A stretch of 41,207 nucleotides of DNA from Faecalibacterium sp. (lineage in GTDB: Bacteria; Bacillota; Clostridia; Oscillospirales; Ruminococcaceae): NCBI GenBank assembly GCA_022652735.1, contig JALCRP010000017.1:1-41207 (forward strand). The letters run 5' to 3'. Below the pieces are notes generated by a model. That model saw only the letters and a list, made by a program, of their open reading frames with translations. It searched no databases and was not told the origin of the DNA. The translations under genes were made by a program, and so were the position numbers. Positions 8,326 through 15,896 of the stretch are shown piece after piece. The number at the start of each line of letters is the position of its first letter. Positions within the stretch are counted from its first letter, which is position 1.

Positions 8326-8693
8326 TACGCTTTCCCCTCCGTATGCGCTTCGATCAGCGCCGTCAGCTGTGCCGGCGTATAACCGATCTCTTTCATTTTT
8401 TCTAAAAAGTCTGCTACCATTGTCTCGGCGGTAGCTGCCCGCAGTGCGTCGATCAACGCCGTATCCTCCGTAATAAAACGGCCTGCCGTGCGCTCGGTAC
8501 GGACAAGGCCCTCTGTTTCCAACTGGGCCAAGGCCCGCTGCATAGTGTTCGGGTTTACCCCTGCGGCTTGGGCAAGGTCCCTTACCGAGGCGAGCGCCCC
8601 ACCGGGCGGATATTCGCCCGAAAGTACCTTTGCTTTCATTCGCTCCACGATCTGGGCATAGATCGGGCGGCTGCTGTCAAAGTTTTCGGCCAT
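8325..8693 (-). CDS. GntR-family repressor, YtrA subfamily
   Basis: 122 aa. An N-terminal winged helix-turn-helix (PIYAQIVERMKAKVLSGEYP, then SVRDLAQAAGVNPNTMQRAL) is followed only by a short helical tail of about 50 aa, the architecture of the YtrA subfamily. These repressors typically control an ABC exporter in the same operon and bind an inverted repeat at their own promoter; such a repeat is present at 8718-8735. The start has GAGGAAGG upstream. Confidence 0.9.
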   Translation of the reverse strand: MAENFDSSRPIYAQIVERMKAKVLSGEYPPGGALASVRDLAQAAGVNPNTMQRALAQLETEGLVRTERTAGRFITEDTALIDALRAATAETMVADFLEKMKEIGYTPAQLTALIEAHTEGKA

Positions 8694-8717
8694 CTTTACC
8701 TTCCTCGTTGTGTTGTT

Positions 8718-8735
8718 GTATTAAGTGCTTAATAC
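8718..8735. promoter_or_regulatory. Palindromic operator for the GntR regulator
   Basis: GTATTAAG-TG-CTTAATAC, two perfect 8-bp arms around a 2-bp centre, located just downstream of the -10 box and 25 bp before the gntR start codon. Both position and symmetry fit autorepression. Confidence 0.8.
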
Positions 8736-8736
8736 A

Positions 8737-8764
8737 AGCATACACATTTTTCGGAGTTTGTCAA
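8737..8764 (-). promoter_or_regulatory. Promoter of the GntR-ABC operon
   Basis: -35 TTGACA (8759-8764), a 16-bp spacer and -10 TATGCT (8737-8742) on the minus strand. The start site would fall within the palindromic operator. Confidence 0.65.
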
Positions 8765-8800
8765 TAGAAAAATATAAAAATTTTGTTCGACCATTATAAT

Positions 8801-8973
8801 TTCCAGATTTTCCCGCTGCATATTCTTTTTGCGTCCGGGTATCATAATGAACGAAGCAAGGCCGTGCGATGAATCGAATACGATAGCTGCTGCGTAACGC
8901 ACGGCCATGTGTTTGAAACAACGTACATCCTTCTTCAAGGCCCGCTGCCGGAACACTCCGGCAGCGGGTTTTT
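8801..8973 (+). ncRNA. Candidate structured small RNA with its own terminator
   Basis: No convincing gene lies between the gntR promoter and the kinase promoter. This stretch contains a 9-bp perfect stem GGCCGTGCG/CGCACGGCC (8860-8868/8898-8906) enclosing a small hairpin ATCG-AATA-CGAT, then a strong terminator at 8941-8973. A TATAAT at 8795-8800 is a possible -10 but lacks a good -35. A 16-codon reading frame from 8847 (starting MNEARPCDES) lies across the stem, so a leader peptide is an alternative. I do not recognise it as SRP, 6S, tmRNA or RNase P RNA. Confidence 0.35.
8941..8973 (+). terminator. Strong rho-independent terminator
   Basis: An 11-bp perfect stem CCCGCTGCCGG/CCGGCAGCGGG (8941-8951/8958-8968) with a 6-nt loop is followed by TTTTT on the plus strand. 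There is no plus-strand protein gene upstream, which implies a non-coding transcript. Confidence 0.85.
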
Positions 8974-9068
8974 GCATTTTGGCGGGGGCTTTTCGTGCAT
9001 GGCGCTGACACAAAAAGGATAGATTTGTCTCGATCCTTGCAAAAAGAACGCAATGCAACGAAAAACGC

Positions 9069-9097
9069 TTGCCGCCGCCCGCCGGATGCGCTATGAT
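9069..9097 (+). promoter_or_regulatory. Promoter of the kinase-like gene
   Basis: -35 TTGCCG (9069-9074), a 17-bp spacer and -10 TATGAT (9092-9097). The resulting leader is about 95 nt. Confidence 0.55.
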
Positions 9098-9198
9098 GAG
9101 GGCAAAGAGCCCTTTGGGTTTTTGTGGCGGCCTGCGGCACCCTTCGGCTGCGCTGAAGCCGCTGCAAATGCCAAGGGCGGTGTGAGGAGGAATCGGGC

Positions 9199-9777
9199 AT
9201 GCCGGAAGAATTGACGGTAAACGGCAGGCGATATGCAGTGCTGGCGCTGCTGGGTAAGGGCAAAGGCGGTTATTCCTATCTGGTTTCGGCCGAGGGAAAA
9301 CAATATGTGCTCAAGCAGCTTCATCACGAGCCATGCGCCTATTATCAGTTTGGCGACAAATTTGAAGCCGAGCTGCGGGATTATGCGCGCCTGACGGAAA
9401 TCGGGATTCGCATGCCTGCGCTGCTGGATGCGGATAAAGCGCAGGAACGCATCTTGAAATCCTACATCAAAGGGGATACGATCTACACTTTTGTTAAGCA
9501 GGGCAAAATGCAGGAAAAGTATTTGGCCCAGCTGCGGGAAATGTGTGGGCTTTTATATGCGGCCCATACGAATATTGATTATTTCCCCACCAACTTTGTG
9601 GTGCAGGGCGGGCTGCTGTATTATATTGATTACGAATGCAACGAATATCAGGAAGAATGGAATTTTGAAAACTGGGGCGTGAAATACTGGTCTAAGACGC
9701 CGGAGTTTTTACAGTATGATGCCGAACATACCGCAAGTAAAGCGCCGAGCGCCCCGGCGCCCGAAAGCATCCCCTAA
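9199..9777 (+). CDS. Small protein-kinase-like (Bud32/RIO-like) protein
   Basis: 192 aa, a minimal kinase fold. A glycine-rich loop LGKGKGG (residues 18-24) and VLKQL with the ATP-anchoring lysine at 39 are visible. The catalytic loop HTNIDYFPTN has Asp127 and Asn132 in the D-x4-N spacing, and IDYE carries the metal aspartate 144 in place of DFG. The activation and substrate-binding lobes are much reduced, as in lipopolysaccharide-core, Bud32 or RIO kinases. The C-terminal 20 residues are Ala/Pro-rich. Its ATG follows GTGAGGAGGAATCGGGC. It stands alone between two terminators, so its substrate is unknown. Confidence 0.75.
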   Translation: MPEELTVNGRRYAVLALLGKGKGGYSYLVSAEGKQYVLKQLHHEPCAYYQFGDKFEAELRDYARLTEIGIRMPALLDADKAQERILKSYIKGDTIYTFVKQGKMQEKYLAQLREMCGLLYAAHTNIDYFPTNFVVQGGLLYYIDYECNEYQEEWNFENWGVKYWSKTPEFLQYDAEHTASKAPSAPAPESIP

Positions 9778-9815
9778 GGCGCTTTGCCCATGCCTTGGCA
9801 CTGCTGATCCCATAA

Positions 9816-9861
9816 AAGAACCGCCCCGCGACGGCCATAAAAGCTGCGCAGGGCGGTTCTT
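9816..9861. terminator. Bidirectional terminator
   Basis: AAGAACCGCCC (9816-9826) and GGGCGGTTCTT (9851-9861) flank a 24-nt loop. A- and T-rich flanks make it usable from both the kinase gene (plus) and the hypothetical gene (minus). Confidence 0.75.
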
Positions 9862-9942
9862 TCTATAATAAAGCAAAGCGCCCGGTTTGCCGGGCGGCCA
9901 TCCGTACATTTCGCGGCGCTGCGCGGCTTTCGGCGGCCGTTT

Positions 9943-10290
9943 TCAGGTCTCTTCGCCGATCAGCTTAACGCCCGCGTTTTGCAGCATGGCACGAAATTCT
10001 GCATCCGGCATTTCAAAGCAAAGATTTTGCTCCATACTCTTTTCATGTACCCGCACCAGCCACGGCGCGCCATCCGGCTGCTGCACAAACAAAAAGCCGT
10101 TCACTTCGCCGAGCGCTTGTACTTCCGGCACATCCATCAAGGTGGGCGCAGGCGTCACCCAATAATGATCCAGCGACAGCCCTTGGGCAAACAAGTGCTC
10201 GATCGCGGCGGGATATTCGCCCTCTGCGCGTTCGTTTTTGTATTGCAGGCGCAGCGCGGTAAAATCGCCGGCCGATAAAGTTTTTGCCAA
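9943..10290 (-). CDS. Hypothetical protein, 115 aa
   Basis: I do not recognise this protein. It is soluble, acidic, without signal peptide or membrane segment, and has mixed alpha/beta composition (for example FLFVQQPDGAPWLVRVHEKS). The start is taken as TTG at 10288-10290 because AAAGGA sits 8 bp upstream; an ATG further upstream is in a different frame. It has its own promoter and a shared bidirectional terminator, so it is a single-gene unit facing away from the polysaccharide operon. Confidence 0.65.
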   Translation of the reverse strand: MAKTLSAGDFTALRLQYKNERAEGEYPAAIEHLFAQGLSLDHYWVTPAPTLMDVPEVQALGEVNGFLFVQQPDGAPWLVRVHEKSMEQNLCFEMPDAEFRAMLQNAGVKLIGEET

Positions 10291-10340
10291 AGTTGTGCAT
10301 CCTTTCTGCGGCCCAAGCCCAAAGTAAAAAGTTTTGCCTT

Positions 10341-10368
10341 AGTATAGCACAATCCGCCCGAGGCGCAA
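10341..10368 (-). promoter_or_regulatory. Promoter of the 115-aa hypothetical gene
   Basis: On the minus strand -35 TTGCGC (10363-10368), a 16-bp spacer and -10 TATACT (10341-10346), preceded by an extended-10 TG. Confidence 0.55.
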
Positions 10369-10436
10369 AGCGGCTGCACAGCAGCCGGGCACACATCGCA
10401 AAAATCCGGCGCAAAGCGCCCGCGGGCATCGCTTGG

Positions 10437-10465
10437 TTGATTTATAGTGGCAAAAATAGTAAAAT
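10437..10465 (+). promoter_or_regulatory. Promoter of the polysaccharide operon
   Basis: -35 TTGATT (10437-10442), a 17-bp spacer and -10 TAAAAT (10460-10465), about 28 bp before the first start codon. This is the only good promoter found before rmlA. Confidence 0.7.
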
Positions 10466-10493
10466 ACAAGAGAATGATTTTCCGGGAGGGCGT

Positions 10494-11288
10494 ATGACAA
10501 AGCTCAGTGCCTGTATCGTAGTTTACAACAACGCGCAGGAAGCGCTGCAAGCCGCAGCGTCCGTGCTGCGCTGCACCCAAAAGTATCCGCTGGCGCTGTA
10601 CCTTATCGATAACGCCAGCCCCGACGGCGCAGCGCAGCGCCTGCGGGCGGCGATCGACGGCGGCGAACTGCCGGTAGGAGAAAACCAGACGGTTACGCTG
10701 ATCGAAAGCCAAAAAAATGTAGGCTTTGGCAGCGGGCACAATCTTGTTTTGCCGCGCCTAGAAAGCGATTACCATGCGATTTTGAACCCGGACATTTTGC
10801 TTTCTGCAGATACGCTTTCCGGCATGGCGGATTGGCTTGAGGCACACCCGGCGGCCGTGATGGCCCGCCCGGCGCTGGTGTTCCCGGATGGGGCACCGCA
10901 ACAGCTGCCGCTGCAAAAATGTGGCGCGCTGGCGCTGGTTTACCGGCAGATGCCGCGTCTGCGCCCGCTAAAGCCTTTCCACGACCGCTATGTGATGGAA
11001 GGGGCCGACCTTTCGGCCCCGGCCGAAATTGAGTTTTGCACCGGCAGCTTTTCCGTGCTGCGCACGGCGGTATTTCAAAAAATCGGCGGCTTTGATGAGA
11101 AATATTTCATGTATGTCGAGGATGCCGACCTTACCCAGAAAGCCCGGCGCGAAGGCACGGTTTGGCTTTTGCCGCAGTTTACTGCCGTGCATGCATGGCA
11201 CCGCCAGCCCCATAAAGACAGCGCCCATTTTCGCATGCAGGCAAAAAGCATGCTACGCTATTTTTCCAAATGGGGCTTTCGGCTATAA
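10494..11288 (+). CDS. GT2-family glycosyltransferase (rhamnosyltransferase-like)
   Basis: 264 aa. GT-A fold family 2 transferase: LSACIVVYNNAQEAL opens the nucleotide-binding fold, followed by YLIDNASPDG, NVGFGSGHN and the metal-binding NPDILLS (98-104, DXD equivalent). The late YVEDADLTQKARR is the usual ED acceptor/catalytic motif. The pattern is that of the WcaA/rhamnosyl subgroup, and the dTDP-rhamnose genes follow directly, so rhamnose transfer is likely but inferred. The ATG at 10494 has GGGAGG upstream. First gene of the surface-polysaccharide operon. Confidence 0.88.
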   Translation: MTKLSACIVVYNNAQEALQAAASVLRCTQKYPLALYLIDNASPDGAAQRLRAAIDGGELPVGENQTVTLIESQKNVGFGSGHNLVLPRLESDYHAILNPDILLSADTLSGMADWLEAHPAAVMARPALVFPDGAPQQLPLQKCGALALVYRQMPRLRPLKPFHDRYVMEGADLSAPAEIEFCTGSFSVLRTAVFQKIGGFDEKYFMYVEDADLTQKARREGTVWLLPQFTAVHAWHRQPHKDSAHFRMQAKSMLRYFSKWGFRL

Positions 11289-11298
11289 CTTTGTATAC

Positions 11299-11320
11299 AG
11301 CGGACGCAGCTCCGCTTTGA
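11299..11320 (+). terminator. Weak hairpin between the GT2 gene and rmlA
   Basis: AGCGGA/TCCGCT (11299-11304/11311-11316) followed by TTGA. The stem is short and the T-run poor, so it is at best a partial attenuator. Confidence 0.3.
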
Positions 11321-11360
11321 ATCAAGCTGCACAACTTATTCAAATTAAGGAGTGCACAAT

Positions 11361-12248
11361 ATGAAGGGCATTATTTTAGCCGGCGGCGCCGGCACAAGGC
11401 TTTATCCGCTTACAATGGTTACCAGCAAGCAACTGCTGCCGGTATACGATAAGCCGATGATCTATTACCCGCTTTCTACGCTGATGCTGGCGGGCATTCA
11501 GGACATTTTGATTATCTCTACCCCGCAGGATACTCCCCGCTTTGAGGAACTGCTTGGCGACGGCAGCCAGTACGGCATCCGCTTGCAGTATAAGGTCCAG
11601 CCCTCGCCGGACGGGCTGGCGCAGGCGTTTTTGCTGGGCGAGGATTTTATCGGTGATGATTGCTGCGCAATGATTTTGGGCGACAATATCTTTTACGGCA
11701 ACGGCTTTTCAAAGATTTTGAAGAACGCCGCCGAAAACGCCGAAAAGCAAAATCGCTGCACGGTGTTCGGCTATTATGTCGTCGACCCCGAGCGTTTCGG
11801 CGTTGTGGAGTTCGATAAGGCGGGCAAAGTGCTTTCGATCGAAGAGAAGCCCGCCGAGCCGAAAAGCAATTATGCAGTAACCGGGCTATACTTCTATAAC
11901 AAAGACGTTGTGAAAATGGCGAAGCAGGTAAAGCCTTCGGCGCGCGGCGAACTGGAAATTACGACGCTCAACGAGCTGTATCTGCATCAAAACGCGCTGG
12001 ATGTGCAGCTTTTGGGCCGTGGGTTCGCGTGGCTAGATACCGGCACGATGGATAGCCTTGTGGATGCGGCGGATTTTGTGCGCATGGTGGAAAAACGGCA
12101 GGGCATTAAAATTTCCGCGCCGGAAGAAATCGGCTACAAGTATGGATGGATCAGCCGCGAAAAGCTGTTGGAATCGGCGGCGCGCTACGGCAAATCCCCT
12201 TACGGCCAGCATTTGAAAAATGTGGCCGACGATAAGCTGAAATATTAA
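11361..12248 (+). CDS. rmlA: Glucose-1-phosphate thymidylyltransferase
   Basis: 295 aa. Makes dTDP-glucose from glucose-1-phosphate and dTTP, the first step of dTDP-L-rhamnose synthesis. Nucleotidyltransferase signature [11 protein letters not shown] (8-18), then [20 protein letters not shown] and GDNIFYG, close to textbook RmlA. The short C-terminal region fits the RmlA short form. The ATG at 11361 lies 9 bp after AAGGAG; an upstream GTG at 11352 overlaps the ribosome site. Confidence 0.97.
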   Translation: MKGIILAGGAGTRLYPLTMVTSKQLLPVYDKPMIYYPLSTLMLAGIQDILIISTPQDTPRFEELLGDGSQYGIRLQYKVQPSPDGLAQAFLLGEDFIGDDCCAMILGDNIFYGNGFSKILKNAAENAEKQNRCTVFGYYVVDPERFGVVEFDKAGKVLSIEEKPAEPKSNYAVTGLYFYNKDVVKMAKQVKPSARGELEITTLNELYLHQNALDVQLLGRGFAWLDTGTMDSLVDAADFVRMVEKRQGIKISAPEEIGYKYGWISREKLLESAARYGKSPYGQHLKNVADDKLKY

Positions 12249-12278
12249 GCGGCCTCGCCTATCTTCGGCCGCGCTTTT
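12249..12278 (+). terminator. Attenuator-like hairpin after rmlA
   Basis: GCGGCC/GGCCGC (12249-12254/12267-12272) with GCTTTT following, starting one base after the rmlA stop. The T-run is short, which suggests partial termination within the operon. Confidence 0.4.
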
Positions 12279-12390
12279 CGGCAATGTGCCGCTGTGGCGA
12301 AAATTTTGGCCGCCGCGGTGAAAACACGAATCCCGGCCGGTGCGAAATCCGCATTCCGGCCTTGCTCCAGCTTAAGAAATGAGGCATAGC

Positions 12391-13329
12391 ATGAAAATTA
12401 TCCTTACGGGCTGCAAAGGCCAGCTTGGCACAGAAATCCAAAAGCAGCTGCGCCTTGGGCGCAGCGAGATCGGGCCGATCCCCGAAAAGCTGCGCAATGC
12501 GACGGTGATCGCAGTCGATCTGCCGGAGCTTGATATTTCCGATTACGGACAGGTGCAGGAGTTTGTGCGCCGGCATCATCCCGATCTTATCATTAACTGC
12601 GCCGCCTATACCAATGTGGACGGCTGTGAAGTGAACCACGATGCGGCGTTCAAAGCGAACGCGATCGGCCCGCACAACCTTGCGCAGGCGGCCGAAAAGG
12701 ATGGCGCGCGGCTAGTGCACATCTCGACGGATTATGTGTTCAGCGGCCGCGAAAACGGCGGCATCCCACAGGATGAAGCCACCCAGCCGAACCCCATCAG
12801 CGCTTATGGCTCGACAAAACGTATGGGCGAACAGTATGTCGAGCAGTTTTGCCATCGGCACTTTATCATCCGCACGGCATGGCTTTACAGCTATTACGGC
12901 AAAAACTTCGTTAAGACGATGGTGAACGCCGGCAAGAAGTGCGGCAAGCTCGAGGTGGTAAACGACCAGCTCGGCAACCCGACGAACGCTGTCGACCTCG
13001 CCCACGAGATTTTGCAGCTTTGCGTGACGCACGAGTATGGCCTTTACCACTGCACAGGCGAGGGCGTGTGCAGCTGGTATGATTTTACGCGCGAGATCAT
13101 CCGCCTTTCGGGCATCGACGCGACAGTTTCTCCGTGCACGAGCGCCGAATATAAGGCCAGCCACCCGGCCTCGGCCGACCGCCCGGCGTGGAGCGCGCTG
13201 GATAACCGCATGCTGCGCTGCACCGTGGGCAACAAAATGCGCCCGTGGCAGGAGGCCCTGCGTGTGTTTTTTGAAAATTGGGACGGCGAAAACGGCATGA
13301 AGCACGAAAACGCCGCCGGGCAGCACTGA
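12391..13329 (+). CDS. rmlD: dTDP-4-dehydrorhamnose reductase
   Basis: 312 aa, extended SDR enzyme catalysing the NAD(P)H-dependent last step to dTDP-L-rhamnose. Rossmann motif TGCKGQLGTE near the N terminus, then INCAAYTNVDGCE, STDYVFSG and the catalytic YGSTKRMGE (YxxxK). The tail after about residue 295 is poorly conserved. The ATG at 12391 is preceded by GAGG at 7 bp; an ATG four codons earlier overlaps that site. Confidence 0.96.
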   Translation: MKIILTGCKGQLGTEIQKQLRLGRSEIGPIPEKLRNATVIAVDLPELDISDYGQVQEFVRRHHPDLIINCAAYTNVDGCEVNHDAAFKANAIGPHNLAQAAEKDGARLVHISTDYVFSGRENGGIPQDEATQPNPISAYGSTKRMGEQYVEQFCHRHFIIRTAWLYSYYGKNFVKTMVNAGKKCGKLEVVNDQLGNPTNAVDLAHEILQLCVTHEYGLYHCTGEGVCSWYDFTREIIRLSGIDATVSPCTSAEYKASHPASADRPAWSALDNRMLRCTVGNKMRPWQEALRVFFENWDGENGMKHENAAGQH

Positions 13330-13399
13330 TTTTCTTGGCGCTTTCCAATATGGCATGGCGGCGCCCGAGCCGCCTCGACGAAAAATACAAGGAGCAATT

Positions 13400-14467
13400 A
13401 TGAAAAAAACGTATCTCATCACGGGCTGCGCCGGCTTTATCGGCACCAACTTCGTGTACTATATGCTGAAAAAATATGACGACATTCTGCTGGTGAACCT
13501 CGATAAGCTGACTTACGCGGGCAACCTTGAAAACCTGAAGGAATGCGAGCATGATCCGCGCCATGTGTTTGTACAGGGCGACATCTGCGATCAGGAGCTT
13601 GTCGCCTCTCTGCTTGCAAAATACGATCCCGATTTCGTCATTAACTTCGCCGCCGAAAGCCATGTCGACCGCAGCATCTCGAACCCCGAGATTTTCGTGC
13701 AGACGAACGTAATGGGCACGGTAAACCTTTTGCAGCGCTGCAAGGATGCATGGTATAACGCCGAGACAAAAACGTGGAAGCCGGGCAAGAAATACTGTCA
13801 GGTTTCCACCGATGAAGTGTACGGCGCGCTGGGCGCCGAGGGCTATTTTACCGAGACGACCCCGCTTTGCCCGCACAGCCCGTATTCGGCCTCAAAGGCA
13901 AGCGCGGATATGTTCGTGCGGGCTTTCCACGATACCTATGGCCTGCCGATGAACATTACCCGCTGCTCGAACAATTACGGTCCGTATCAGTTCCCGGAAA
14001 AGCTGATTCCGCTGATGATTCACAATGTTAAGCACCATAAGCCGCTGCCCGTTTACGGCGACGGCATGCAGATCCGCGATTGGCTGTATGTCGAGGATCA
14101 CTGCAAGGCGATCGACATGGTAGCCAACGGAGGCACGGCGGGCGAAATGTATAACGTGGGCGGCCACAACGAAAAGCCGAACATCTTTATCGTGAAAACA
14201 ATTATCGCCCAGCTGCACGACCGCCTGAAGGATGAAGGCATCAGCGAGGAATTGATCCAGCATGTGGCCGACCGTTTGGGGCACGACCGCCGCTATGGCA
14301 TCGACCCGGCGAAAATCAAGCGCGACCTCGGCTGGTACCCGGAGACGCCGTTTGAAAAGGGCATTGTGCTGACGATCGATTGGTATTTGGCGCACGAGAC
14401 ATGGATGGATCACATCACAAGCGGCAACTACCAGAAGTATTACGAGGAAATGTACAAGAATAAGTAA
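13400..14467 (+). CDS. rmlB: dTDP-glucose 4,6-dehydratase
   Basis: 355 aa, extended SDR enzyme converting dTDP-glucose to dTDP-4-keto-6-deoxyglucose. Rossmann motif TGCAGFIGTNF, the catalytic block STDEVYGALG, and YSASKASADM (YxxxK), followed by NNYGPYQFPEKLIPL and RDWLYVEDHCKAI, all diagnostic for RmlB. The start at 13400 follows AAGGAGCAATT. The operon order A-D-B lacks rmlC, whose 3,5-epimerase step lies between RmlB and RmlD. Confidence 0.97.
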   Translation: MKKTYLITGCAGFIGTNFVYYMLKKYDDILLVNLDKLTYAGNLENLKECEHDPRHVFVQGDICDQELVASLLAKYDPDFVINFAAESHVDRSISNPEIFVQTNVMGTVNLLQRCKDAWYNAETKTWKPGKKYCQVSTDEVYGALGAEGYFTETTPLCPHSPYSASKASADMFVRAFHDTYGLPMNITRCSNNYGPYQFPEKLIPLMIHNVKHHKPLPVYGDGMQIRDWLYVEDHCKAIDMVANGGTAGEMYNVGGHNEKPNIFIVKTIIAQLHDRLKDEGISEELIQHVADRLGHDRRYGIDPAKIKRDLGWYPETPFEKGIVLTIDWYLAHETWMDHITSGNYQKYYEEMYKNK

Positions 14468-14481
14468 GCAGCACGCTTTGT

Positions 14482-14511
14482 GCGGGCCGGGCTTTGGCCC
14501 GACCCGCTTTT
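14482..14511 (+). terminator. Attenuator/terminator hairpin after rmlB
   Basis: GCGGGCCGGGC/GCCCGACCCGC (14482-14492/14497-14507), eleven positions with one mismatch, a TTTG loop and a TTTT tail. It lies 14 bp after the rmlB stop within the operon, so downstream genes may depend on read-through or antitermination. Confidence 0.65.
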
Positions 14512-14586
14512 GTAAAAAATCAGAATGGATGCGGCCGGCCGTCTTCGCTTTTTGCGGCCGGCTCGCCTGCGGGAAAGGACCATGCG

Positions 14587-15759
14587 ATGCCGAACGAGAC
14601 GATCTTTCTTTACGGGCAGGGCGGCGCCGGCAACCACGGCTGCGAGGCCATCGTGCGCTCGACGGCACAGCTGCTGGCCCCGGCGCGGCTGACGGTGTTC
14701 AGCCATAACCCCGAGCAGGATGTGCAGTTTGGCCTCGATGCCATATGCGATATTCGGCCCATGACCAATAAGTTTGATCCGGCGCGCCGCAGTTTGAAAT
14801 CCATGCGGTATAATTTATACAAAAATATACTAAAAAACGAGCAGGCCGCTTTCGATTATTACAACGGGCCGGTTGTTTCGGCGGCCCGGCCGGGGCGGCG
14901 CTTTTTGTCCGTCGGCGGGGATGTATACTGCTATGACAGCTGGCGCGCGGCCGCAAAGCTGAACGATCGGCTGCTGGCGCGCGGCGCGAAGCTTGTGCTT
15001 TGGGGCGCGAGCGTCGAACCCGCTGCGCTTGCCGCCGATGCGGCGCTGCGCGCGGAACTGGCCCGCTTTTCTTTGATTACGGCGCGGGAAACTTTGAGCT
15101 ATACGGCGCTGCGCGAAGTAAACCCGAACACGGTGCTTGTATGTGATACGGCCTTTGCGCTCACCCCTTCGGCGGTGGCGCTGCCGAAGGGTTTTGTGCC
15201 GGGGAAAACTGTGGGGGTAAATGTCAGCCCGCTTGTGCAGGGGGCCGGCAAAAACGCGCTGGTAACCGAAAACTATGCCGCATTGATCGAATGGACTTTG
15301 GCCCACACCGAGCACACGGTAGCGCTGATCCCGCATGTAACGTGGGTAGATGTGAACGATCTCGCGCCGCTGACGGCACTGTATGAGCGCTACCGTGCGA
15401 CGGGGCGTGTCGTGCTCGTCGGGGCAGAATACAACTGCTGCCAGCTGAAATATTTAATCGCACAATGCTGCGCCTTTGTCGGCGCGCGCACCCATGCGAC
15501 AATCGCAGCCTATTCTTCGGGTGTACCGACGCTGGTATGCGGTTATTCCGTTAAGGCGCGCGGCATCGCGCAGGATCTTTTCGGCGCGGGCGAAAACTAT
15601 GTGGTGCCCGTGCAAAGCCTTACGGCCCCGGCACAGCTCGCGGATGCCTTTGCGGCCTTGTACGCCGAAAAAGAGGCGGTAGCCGAACGGCTGAAAGCAA
15701 AAATCCCGGCCTATCTCGGCCGCCTCGACGCCGCAAAGGCGGCGCTGGCAAAGGTATAG
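14587..15759 (+). CDS. Polysaccharide pyruvyl transferase family protein
   Basis: 390 aa, CsaB/WcaK-like, adding pyruvate ketals from phosphoenolpyruvate to surface sugars. The opening FLYGQGGAGNHGCEAIVRST is the family N-terminal motif. GASVEPAAL, LITARETLSY, IPHVTWVDVNDL and the C-terminal GARTHATIAAYSSGVPTLV all fit the two-Rossmann architecture. The ATG at 14587 is in the main frame with GGGAAAGGAC upstream; an ATG five bases earlier is out of frame. It is followed by a flippase and a CoF-like iron-sulfur protein, a combination common in clostridial surface-polysaccharide loci. Confidence 0.85.
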   Translation: MPNETIFLYGQGGAGNHGCEAIVRSTAQLLAPARLTVFSHNPEQDVQFGLDAICDIRPMTNKFDPARRSLKSMRYNLYKNILKNEQAAFDYYNGPVVSAARPGRRFLSVGGDVYCYDSWRAAAKLNDRLLARGAKLVLWGASVEPAALAADAALRAELARFSLITARETLSYTALREVNPNTVLVCDTAFALTPSAVALPKGFVPGKTVGVNVSPLVQGAGKNALVTENYAALIEWTLAHTEHTVALIPHVTWVDVNDLAPLTALYERYRATGRVVLVGAEYNCCQLKYLIAQCCAFVGARTHATIAAYSSGVPTLVCGYSVKARGIAQDLFGAGENYVVPVQSLTAPAQLADAFAALYAEKEAVAERLKAKIPAYLGRLDAAKAALAKV

Positions 15760-15769
15760 GGGCGGCCCG

Positions 15770-15804
15770 GCGGCAGGCACATGCAGCTTTCTGCCGCACT
15801 TTTG
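15770..15804 (+). terminator. Hairpin upstream of the flippase gene
   Basis: GCGGCAG/CTGCCGC (15770-15776/15791-15797) with ACTTTTG following. A weak attenuator-like element in the 137-bp gap. Confidence 0.35.
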
Positions 15805-15896
15805 TTCATGGTTCTAACGCTTTTGTACAGTAGAATTTGGCAGATAAGGCTTTGCCACAAAACAGCATGCGGCGCAGGCCGCTTTTAGGAGCGTTT

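Noticed and set aside
8729..9058. 109- and 180-codon minus-strand frames in the gap before the kinase gene
   Set aside because: They run through the strong terminator and the gntR promoter and show no ribosome site or domain.
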